The notes beneath the pieces are model-generated. The model saw nothing but the letters and a program-made list of their open reading frames with translations. It was not told where the DNA came from and did no database searches. 5,003 nt of DNA from Leptolinea sp. (GTDB taxonomy: Bacteria; Chloroflexota; Anaerolineae; Anaerolineales; Anaerolineaceae). The stretch lies in assembly GCA_022837205.1 (NCBI GenBank), contig JALHEL010000152.1, forward strand, positions 1 through 5,003. The letters run 5' to 3'. Positions 1 to 4,911 of this stretch are shown piece by piece. The position numbers and the translations under genes were made by a program. How positions within the stretch are numbered: position 1 is the first letter of the stretch; every line of letters begins with the position of its first letter.

Positions 1-104
1 CTCGCACCGACCGCTCCGGCTAAAACAGCAACATAAAGCGGCTTTTTAAACTTAATCGCCGCTATAATCAAAAAAAATACGACTGCCAGTTTGATTAAAT
101 CCAT
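1..104 (-). CDS. N-terminus of a hydrophobic integral membrane protein (possibly DUF401-like), partial
   Basis: Only the first 34 codons are in the window; the gene continues past base 1. Translated from the ATG at 104-102, the peptide begins MDLIKLAVVFFLIIAAIKF, then KKPLYVAVLAGAVGA. That is a hydrophobic helix from about residue 4 to 17, a short basic turn (KFKK, 18-21), then the start of a second hydrophobic, small-residue-rich helix. This hairpin is typical of polytopic inner-membrane proteins. It resembles my recollection of the start of DUF401/COG1906 membrane proteins (putative transporters), but too little is present to be sure. AGGAG on the minus strand (120-116) lies 11 bases before the ATG, slightly far but the best start visible. 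The gene is divergent from the glycosyltransferase. Confidence is high for a coding start and low for the family. Confidence 0.7.
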   Translation of the reverse strand, partial: MDLIKLAVVFFLIIAAIKFKKPLYVAVLAGAVGA

Positions 105-182
105 ATAGAAACCGACTCCTCATCCATATAACTACTCACGGGTTAGTAGACCAAGCCACCATGCCGCAAAATCTATTGTTAA

Positions 183-212
183 ATTATAACTTGATCAGCC
201 AACAACAAGCAA
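183..212 (-). promoter_or_regulatory. Candidate promoter for the leftward membrane-protein gene
   Basis: On the minus strand a perfect TATAAT (188-183), preceded by GT, lies 18 bases downstream of TTGCTT (212-207), a weak -35 match sharing only TTG with the consensus. Transcription would start near 176 and give a leader of about 70 bases before the ATG at 104. That leader holds a small hairpin (CTACT 132-136 with AGTAG 145-149) close to the ribosome binding site. The call rests on the -10 box, its orientation and its distance to the gene. AT-rich spacers produce such boxes by chance. Confidence 0.35.
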
Positions 213-224
213 TCGATTAATCGA
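213..224. promoter_or_regulatory. 12-bp perfect palindrome next to the leftward promoter (possible operator)
   Basis: TCGATTAATCGA is a perfect 12-bp palindrome ending exactly where the candidate minus-strand -35 box (207-212) begins. A dimeric regulator bound here would lie just upstream of that promoter. The placement is suggestive, but the bound protein, if any, is unknown. Confidence 0.3.
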
Positions 225-318
225 ATAAGGCCTGTCTTATTTAAGTCTTTTGATAAATTTAATCATCTTTATACTATCTTTACGATACCGCATGTTTTTT
301 TATCAGCTTATTTACGCG

Positions 319-338
319 CTGGCCGGTTATAATGCCAG
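319..338 (+). promoter_or_regulatory. Candidate rightward -10 box framed by an inverted repeat
   Basis: TATAAT at 328-333 (in the context CGGTTATAAT, 324-333) points rightward. It sits in the loop of a 5-bp inverted repeat, CTGGC (319-323) and GCCAG (334-338), which could be an operator over the -10 element. No good -35 hexamer lies 16-18 bases upstream, so activator-dependent or extended -10 use would be needed. A transcript would start near 340 and meet the terminator at 365-405 after about 65 bases. Confidence 0.25.
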
Positions 339-339
339 T

Positions 340-405
340 ATAAATAAAATACACTCCTCAATTTTATAGGCGATATCCCCAGGATATTTGCCTATACTTT
401 TTTTT
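340..405 (+). ncRNA. Hypothetical short terminated RNA
   Basis: If the TATAAT at 328-333 is used, the product is a roughly 65-base RNA: an AT-rich single-stranded 5' part, then the terminator hairpin. The 5' part carries ACTCCTCA (353-360), the exact complement of TGAGGAGT, which covers the Shine-Dalgarno sequence of the leftward membrane-protein gene (minus strand, 122-115). It also complements five bases (GGAGT, 801-805) of the glycosyltransferase ribosome binding site. This is a prediction from layout only; no conserved RNA family is recognised, and a plain terminated leader is the alternative. Confidence 0.2.
365..405 (+). terminator. Strong intrinsic terminator with no obvious upstream gene
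   Basis: The hairpin has an outer 7-bp stem TATAGGC (365-371)/GCCTATA (390-396) and an inner 6-bp stem ATATCC (373-378)/GGATAT (382-387). They are separated by a small G/TT internal bulge, and a 3-base CCA loop closes the inner stem. One C follows, then eight T (398-405). This is the canonical rightward Rho-independent layout; on the other strand no U-tract follows the stem. No plus-strand protein gene ends here, so it would terminate either a short RNA or a leader transcript heading to the glycosyltransferase gene more than 400 bases downstream. Confidence 0.65.
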
Positions 406-470
406 GCCTTTCTGCAATCTTTATACTTTTTTTATCGAATATTTTTTCAGATACTTTATAACCTTACAAA

Positions 471-500
471 TATAAGCATTTATAAGCATTTATAAGCATT
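471..500. repeat. Three perfect tandem copies of TATAAGCATT
   Basis: The 10-base unit TATAAGCATT occurs at 471-480, 481-490 and 491-500 with no mismatch, followed by a further TTTAT. The period is close to one helical turn, so the copies lie on the same DNA face, as in multi-site protein-binding arrays. It could equally be a simple slippage microsatellite. It lies in the spacer upstream of the glycosyltransferase gene. Confidence 0.85.
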
Positions 501-509
501 TTTATGGGC

Positions 510-548
510 AATCTTTGTTCAAATATCCGGATGTTTGGCAGAAAGATT
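510..548. repeat. 39-bp two-part dyad (possible operator or cruciform/RNA hairpin)
   Basis: The core is an 18-bp near-palindrome (520-537) centred on ATCCGGAT (525-532), with flanking CAAA/TTTG arms and a single T-G mismatch that would be a wobble pair in RNA. Outside it, after 3 and 4 unpaired bases, AATCTTT (510-516) pairs with AAAGATT (542-548). GCAATCTTT (508-516) is also a direct repeat of 414-422. No T-run follows, so this is not an ordinary terminator. Role unknown. Confidence 0.45.
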
Positions 549-651
549 CAGATTTATCTTTGCTAAAGGAACCGGGATGATATTTATCGTAATTATATTC
601 ATAAATTTTATTTTATGTGAATTTAAATTGCCAAGAATCTAAAATTCCATC

Positions 652-680
652 ATTGAAACATCTTCCGAATCGTTTTCAAT
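652..680. repeat. 7-bp inverted repeat ATTGAAA / TTTCAAT
   Basis: ATTGAAA (652-658) and TTTCAAT (674-680) are perfect inverted copies separated by 15 bases. Similar TTCAA/TTGAA elements recur in the 24-bp palindrome at 714-737. In DNA this AT-rich, the repeat alone has limited weight. Confidence 0.3.
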
Positions 681-713
681 TAATTATTCTGAAATTTGAT
701 AAAATTATGATAA

Positions 714-737
714 TTCAAGAAAAATATTTCTCTTGAA
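714..737. promoter_or_regulatory. 24-bp near-perfect palindrome upstream of the glycosyltransferase gene
   Basis: The two 12-base halves, TTCAAGAAAAAT (714-725) and ATTTCTCTTGAA (726-737), are reverse complements at 11 of 12 positions; only the pair at 721/730 fails. The symmetry stops abruptly outside this span. The site lies 73 bases before the start codon, a plausible distance for an operator of a dimeric regulator overlapping the promoter. No confident -35/-10 pair could be placed next to it. Confidence 0.45.
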
Positions 738-800
738 AACAAAATGTCAATAAAAAGTTCCATCTGATTTTTTGATTCTTGGAAACTTTTAAATTTGATC

Positions 801-813
801 GGAGTACCTGTTG
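801..813 (+). promoter_or_regulatory. Ribosome binding site that sets a TTG start
   Basis: GGAG (801-804) lies six bases before TTG (811-813). An in-frame TGA at 796-798 forbids any start further upstream except CTG at 808. The first in-frame ATG is about 80 codons later, beyond the N-terminal membrane helix and the start of the catalytic domain, so TTG is the best-supported start. Confidence 0.75.
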
Positions 814-2868
814 ATTTACTGGATTGGTTTTTGTATCGCTCTCTTATTCATCTTGTTTAGTTTAGATGATATTGCTTGGGATTTTGTGGTTATCATTAAG
901 AAATATTTCCAGAAAGATACCAATAAAATTCCCTTGGAAGCTTTAGATAATGAAATTCCGCAATTATTGGCAATCATAATCGCTGCCTGGCATGAGGATA
1001 ATGTTATCGGAGATGTGATCAGAAATTTAATCGAATCAACCCAATACCCCCGATCGATGTATCATATTTTTATCGGTGTATATCCGAATGATGAAAAAAC
1101 CATCAACGTTGTCAAAGAGTTATCGGAAGAATTTCCCAATGTGCACGGAATTATCAACAATAAACCCGGACCCACCTCTAAAGCGCAAAACATCAATTAC
1201 GTGATCACGCAAATCAGACAATTCGAAGATGAAAAAGGTTGGATATTTTCCAGCTTTACAATTCATGATTCGGAGGACGTAGTTCATCCGAATGAATTAA
1301 AAATGACGAATTACTTAATCAGGCGACATGAGGCATTGCAATTTGCTGTTTTTCCGCTGCAGGAAATGCCCAAACTGAGTAATATCTTCCCAAATATGAC
1401 AACCGGAACTTATGCCGATGAATTTGCGGAGAATCACTTCCATACGATGGTTGCCAGAAGTCGGACAGATTCGGTTGTTCCGTCTGCGGGAACAGGGTTT
1501 GCACTTTCACGAGAATTAGTTGCTGAAACTGATTTCGAAGACATCTTACCTGAGAACAGCTTAACCGAAGATTACAAACTTTCTTTTCTGCTTATTCAAA
1601 GGGGTCATCGTTTACATTATGTTCTTGAGACAGTAGAACGATTAGATAATCGGGGAAAGATTGTTTCAGAATTTATCGCCACTCGCAGTCGTTTTCCGGC
1701 AACCTTTAAAACCGCTGTAAAACAAAAGACCAGATGGATTTATGGGATTACGATGCAATCTATCCATTTTAAAGAGATTTGGTCCAAAAAAAATAATTTT
1801 AACTTTCAGCAGCGATACAGTTTATTCCGTGACTGGAAAGCAAAATTTTCTAACTTACTTGTTCTCCCCGGATATCTTATTTTCATCTATTTTCTTCTTT
1901 CGCTTATCTTACCTTTACAACCGATGTATCCGGTTGGTTCTGTATCTTGGTATTTCTGTATTGTTTTAACGGTAATGATGTTTGAAAGACAATTTATGCG
2001 TACCGTCGCAATCGAGAATATTTACGGCTGGAAGAGCGCTATAATTGCTTGCTTTTTACCGCCTATATTACCGTTTCGAATGGTATGGGGAAATCTCATC
2101 AACTTTACCGCCACGGTTAAAGCTTGGCAGATGTACTTTAAAGGCACAACGAATAAGAAAGAAAAAAGCCGTAAAGGCGGTAAAACCTGGGTAAAAACTG
2201 ACCATGATTTTCTTGAAAAAGATGTTTTGAAACGATTTCATCGGAATTTGGGAGATTTGCTTCTTGAGAATAAGATGATTTCGCCGGAAGATTTAAAACT
2301 GGCTTTAATCAAATCTCACGAAGAAAATAAGCGCATCGGTTCTGTTCTTAAGGAAGAGGGAAAATTATCCGAAGAATTCCTTTTACGAGAATTGGCTGCC
2401 GTAAAACACACACTTTACGTGCCCTTGCAATCTTTACAAGTAGGTCCAAGATTGGATCATTTTAATATCGAATTGTTGAAAGAACTTTTTGCTTGTCCGA
2501 TTATAGAGACAGATGATTCATTAATTATTGCAATTTCCGATATAAGCCCGATTGATGTACAAGATAGGTTAGAAAAAATCTCACGGAAAAAAGTGGAGAT
2601 TGTATACAGCACATTAAATGACATTCAGACAGCTCTTGCAGAACCGGTAAAAAGAATTAATTTAAAAAACAGCGATATTGAAAATTGTGTTTCCGAAGGA
2701 TATTTGACTGCGGAACAGGCTCTACTGACCCTGATCTATCATGAAAAAAGTTGTAAACCAATTAACGAAGTTTTACAAGAAATGGGTCTGTTATCTGCGG
2801 CAAACAGGCTATGGAATACTCAATCCTATTACGGTAAATTCAAAAAAACCTTTCGAATGCTTTTTTAG
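811..2868 (+). CDS. nfrB: NfrB-like membrane glycosyltransferase with C-terminal MshEN (c-di-GMP receptor-type) domain
   Basis: A family 2 glycosyltransferase of the inner membrane. In E. coli the homologue NfrB makes a surface polysaccharide (proposed from UDP-ManNAc) under c-di-GMP control and is needed for phage N4 adsorption. Visible in this 685-residue protein: an N-terminal membrane helix (about 2-17); cytoplasmic catalytic domain with YPNDE (91-95), PGPTSK (119-124), the acidic HDSED (152-156), TED (252-254) and QKTRW (305-309) of processive synthases; further membrane helices near 347-367, 376-390 and 407-425; then an MshEN-type domain (about 476-615) with NLGDLLLENKMIS and RIGSVLKEEGKLS. 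A second, shorter MshEN-like helix pair follows (about 628-663). All catalytic motifs are intact. It is about 60 residues shorter than E. coli NfrB (745), the difference being at the C-terminus. It appears to be a single-gene unit; nfrA and an epimerase gene are not in view. Base composition is by eye more AT-rich than in the downstream genes. The family call is firm; the sugar substrate is unknown. Confidence 0.88.
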   Translation: MIYWIGFCIALLFILFSLDDIAWDFVVIIKKYFQKDTNKIPLEALDNEIPQLLAIIIAAWHEDNVIGDVIRNLIESTQYPRSMYHIFIGVYPNDEKTINVVKELSEEFPNVHGIINNKPGPTSKAQNINYVITQIRQFEDEKGWIFSSFTIHDSEDVVHPNELKMTNYLIRRHEALQFAVFPLQEMPKLSNIFPNMTTGTYADEFAENHFHTMVARSRTDSVVPSAGTGFALSRELVAETDFEDILPENSLTEDYKLSFLLIQRGHRLHYVLETVERLDNRGKIVSEFIATRSRFPATFKTAVKQKTRWIYGITMQSIHFKEIWSKKNNFNFQQRYSLFRDWKAKFSNLLVLPGYLIFIYFLLSLILPLQPMYPVGSVSWYFCIVLTVMMFERQFMRTVAIENIYGWKSAIIACFLPPILPFRMVWGNLINFTATVKAWQMYFKGTTNKKEKSRKGGKTWVKTDHDFLEKDVLKRFHRNLGDLLLENKMISPEDLKLALIKSHEENKRIGSVLKEEGKLSEEFLLRELAAVKHTLYVPLQSLQVGPRLDHFNIELLKELFACPIIETDDSLIIAISDISPIDVQDRLEKISRKKVEIVYSTLNDIQTALAEPVKRINLKNSDIENCVSEGYLTAEQALLTLIYHEKSCKPINEVLQEMGLLSAANRLWNTQSYYGKFKKTFRMLF

Positions 2869-2877
2869 AATTCTTTG

Positions 2878-2895
2878 AGATTTCTGTATAAATCT
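2878..2895 (+). terminator. Weak hairpin after the glycosyltransferase gene
   Basis: AGATTT (2878-2883) and AAATCT (2890-2895) form a 6-bp, mostly A-T stem with a 6-base loop, starting 10 bases after the stop codon. An AT-rich but not pure-T tract follows. It is in the right place for a terminator but weak; termination could be Rho-dependent instead. Confidence 0.25.
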
Positions 2896-2937
2896 TAAAA
2901 TATATTTCTCATTTTAATAATAGACAAAAATTTTCTA

Positions 2938-3013
2938 CCGGATCAATCAACAAATCTTTGTGTTCTTCGCGCTGAATTCTGCAATCCTTATTCTGATCCG
3001 GATTATCCGATCA
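2938..3013. repeat. Inverted repeats around CCGGATCA / TGATCCGG
   Basis: CCGGATCA (2938-2945) and TGATCCGG (2994-3001) are perfect 8-bp inverted copies 48 bases apart. The right copy also starts a compact local dyad, GATC-C-GGAT (2995-3003) against ATCC-GATC (3005-3012), with one bulged C. The same bases can therefore pair either at long range or locally. No function is known. Confidence 0.4.
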
Positions 3014-3023
3014 TCTATTTAAC

Positions 3024-3089
3024 AATTCAATCGAAAAAAACAAGAGACGAAAACCGCTCTTATGTCGGTTATAATTGAATTAACGGTTT
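3024..3089 (+). promoter_or_regulatory. Leader/promoter region of the deaminase operon with competing stems
   Basis: TATAAT (3070-3075, in CGGTTATAAT) could be the -10 of the purine operon, giving a leader of about 60 bases, though no good -35 is seen. Overlapping inverted repeats are present: AATTCAAT (3024-3031)/ATTGAATT (3074-3081), AAGAG (3042-3046)/CTCTT (3057-3061), and AACCG (3052-3056), which can pair with CGGTT at 3066-3070 or, as AAACCG, with CGGTTT at 3084-3089. A short T-run follows at 3097-3101. The region is either an operator/promoter or, if transcription starts upstream, an attenuator-like leader. It lacks the conserved core of the purine riboswitch. Confidence 0.3.
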
Positions 3090-3140
3090 GGCGGACTTTT
3101 TCGTTTTACATTATCTCACTAATAGTCAGGTGATTTTTTC

Positions 3141-4907
3141 ATGGCACATGATATAGAAAGTTTTAAACAGGAACTCAAAGCTGCCGGCGGAAAATGCAAA
3201 GTAGATTTGATTCTTGAAAATATTCGTTTAGTCGATGTCTATACGAGTGAAATTCGGCCGGCTTCACTGGCAATATTCAACGGCAGAATTGTCGCATTGG
3301 ATCCCGCTTCCGATTTTCAGGCTTTTCAAAGAATAGATGGAAACGGGATGTTCGCGGTCCCCGGTTTCATTGACACTCACATGCATATTGAGACAACCCT
3401 GCTGACACCGGAAGCGCTCGCGGAAGCAATCACTCCTTGGGGTACCACTTCATTATTCGTTGATGCAATGGAAATCGCCAATGTGGCGGGAAAAGACGGA
3501 CTCTCCGCCTTGATTAAAGACTCCGATCGATTACCTTTTCGAATATACCTTGAAATTCCATCGAGAGTTCCCACTGCACCGGGTTTGGAAACTACCGGAG
3601 GAACAATCGGCGTTGACGAAACGAAGGATTTGTTCAAACTTGAGGAAACCGTCAGTTTGGGAGAGTTGGATCCGGCAAAAGTACTTGAATATAAAGATGA
3701 ATATTTGGAAAAAATTTTATCCGCTTATGAGGCAAGAAGAATTTGCAACGGACATGCCATCGGATTGACGCCTGAGGAATTGAATGTCTATGCGACCGGG
3801 CACCTTTCGGATGATCATGAAACGGTTACATATGAGGAATTGCTGAATCGTTTACGGGTCGGAATTCCCACTTTGATCAGGGAAGGCAGCAGTGAGCGGA
3901 ATGTTGAGGAACTGATCCGCGGAATCATAGAGCATAATCTGCCCACCGATAACTTAATGTTCTGTACCGATGACAAACATGTCAACGATATCTTTCGTGA
4001 AGGCCACATCAGTTATAATATCCAGAAATCCATCCAAATGGGTTTAGATCCCATCGAAGCCATTAAAATGGCAACCATCCATGCCGCACGGCATTTCCAC
4101 TTGGAACATCAAATCGGTTCGCTCACTCCCGGGCGTTTTGCGGATATTGTCCTTCTTCCCGATCTAAAAGAAATAAAACCTGCACTGGTTCTGAAAGGAG
4201 GCAAAATTGTTTCACAAAACGGTAAGCCGATTCCGGTTAAAATGAAGGATTACCCGGCATTTTTATTTGACACGGTAAAGCTGAAATCCGAGATCACATC
4301 CGACCGTTTTCGGATTCAGGCAGACGGGAAACAAGCACTTTGTCGTGTGATTCAACTCATTCCGGATCAGATAATCAACCGGGAAATTCAAGATTGGTTA
4401 CCAATCGTTAACGGTCAGATTGATCCACAGATCGATCGGGATATTCTTAAATTGGCAGTCGTGGAACGATATGGCAAGAACGGACGGGTGTCCGTCGCAT
4501 TGGTTCAGGGATTTATGCTTAAAAAGGGAGCATTGGCTTCGTCCGTTTCACATGATCACCATAATATTGTTACCGTAGGGACCAATGATTCCGATATGGC
4601 AATGGCGGTACGGGAAATTGCCAAGATGAAAGGCGGCTTCGTCGCATGTGCCGGCGGAAAAATCATCGCCAAACTTGAACTGCCATTGGCCGGATTGATG
4701 AGCGTTCTTCCGGCTCATGATGTGATGCAACAAATGAATGATTTAAACAATGCAGCCCGCAGCTTAGGAGTTGAAATGGCCGCACCGTTTATGACTTTAT
4801 CGTTTATTTCGCTTCCGACCGTTCCTCAATTGGGATTGACGGATTATGGGTTAATTGATGTGCTGGGGCATCGATTAACCGATTTGATTATTGAGGTTGA
4901 AAACTGA
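3141..4907 (+). CDS. ade: Adenine deaminase-family amidohydrolase (COG1001)
   Basis: Canonical members hydrolyse adenine to hypoxanthine and ammonia in the cytoplasm using a binuclear metal centre. The 588-residue length equals my recollection of E. coli Ade, and the whole fold is present: N-terminal beta-sandwich (about 20-73), the metal-dependent barrel opening with PGFIDTHMHIETT (74-86), and a C-terminal domain with SVSHDHHNIVTVG (468-480). Likely metal ligands by family pattern are H80 and H82, bridging E175 (LGELD), H204 (NGHAIGL), H226 (DDHETVT) and D277 (CTDDKH). Differences from E. coli Ade: DPHEIVNV is DAMEIANV (108-115), and the SSCVPA region is PSRVPTAPGLE (140-150). This points to a distinct subgroup, so adenine is likely but not certain; the family is known to include an N6-methyladenine deaminase. 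AGGTG (3128-3132) lies 8 bases before ATG. It is followed after 4 bases by a molybdenum hydroxylase gene, consistent with purine catabolism. Confidence 0.88.
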   Translation: MAHDIESFKQELKAAGGKCKVDLILENIRLVDVYTSEIRPASLAIFNGRIVALDPASDFQAFQRIDGNGMFAVPGFIDTHMHIETTLLTPEALAEAITPWGTTSLFVDAMEIANVAGKDGLSALIKDSDRLPFRIYLEIPSRVPTAPGLETTGGTIGVDETKDLFKLEETVSLGELDPAKVLEYKDEYLEKILSAYEARRICNGHAIGLTPEELNVYATGHLSDDHETVTYEELLNRLRVGIPTLIREGSSERNVEELIRGIIEHNLPTDNLMFCTDDKHVNDIFREGHISYNIQKSIQMGLDPIEAIKMATIHAARHFHLEHQIGSLTPGRFADIVLLPDLKEIKPALVLKGGKIVSQNGKPIPVKMKDYPAFLFDTVKLKSEITSDRFRIQADGKQALCRVIQLIPDQIINREIQDWLPIVNGQIDPQIDRDILKLAVVERYGKNGRVSVALVQGFMLKKGALASSVSHDHHNIVTVGTNDSDMAMAVREIAKMKGGFVACAGGKIIAKLELPLAGLMSVLPAHDVMQQMNDLNNAARSLGVEMAAPFMTLSFISLPTVPQLGLTDYGLIDVLGHRLTDLIIEVEN

Positions 4908-4911
4908 TTTT

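Larger units (their letters stand above)
105..810. other. Long divergent spacer without a supported protein gene
   Basis: About 700 bases separate the two divergent genes. I see no ORF with a convincing start, ribosome binding site and protein-like content on either strand. The region is strongly AT-rich with many T-runs, and its structure is regulatory in character: palindromes at 213-224, 510-548 and 714-737, a terminator at 365-405 and tandem repeats at 471-500. An 11-base direct repeat, ATCTTTATACT, occurs at 265-275 and 417-427. Confidence 0.6.

Noticed and set aside
280..345. A 21-codon minus-strand ORF starting at ATT behind TGAGGAG (360-354), ending TAA at 280
   Set aside because: It needs a rare ATT start, is very short and its product (IYTGIITGQRVNK...) matches nothing beyond a chance likeness to the start of riboflavin synthase. 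The purine-rich element is better explained as the complement of the segment before the terminator.
471..500. CRISPR array or plasmid-type iteron origin
   Set aside because: The units are only 10 bases with no spacers, and no cas, rep or partition gene is present.
733..738. TTGAAA as a -35 box for the glycosyltransferase gene
   Set aside because: No acceptable -10 hexamer occurs 16-18 bases downstream; the match is probably part of the 24-bp palindrome.
2869..3140. Purine riboswitch upstream of the deaminase
   Set aside because: The conserved core of that aptamer (GTxTCTAC and the paired loop sequences) is not found on the plus strand, although purine control would fit the genes.
3377..3637. 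Minus-strand ORF of 86 codons inside the deaminase gene
   Set aside because: It lies wholly opposite a conserved coding region with intact family motifs, has no recognisable domain and is a by-product of the codon pattern on the other strand. The same applies to the ORFs at 1319-1510, 3815-4009 and 4548-4733 (minus) and at 1742-1969 and 3550-3768 (plus).
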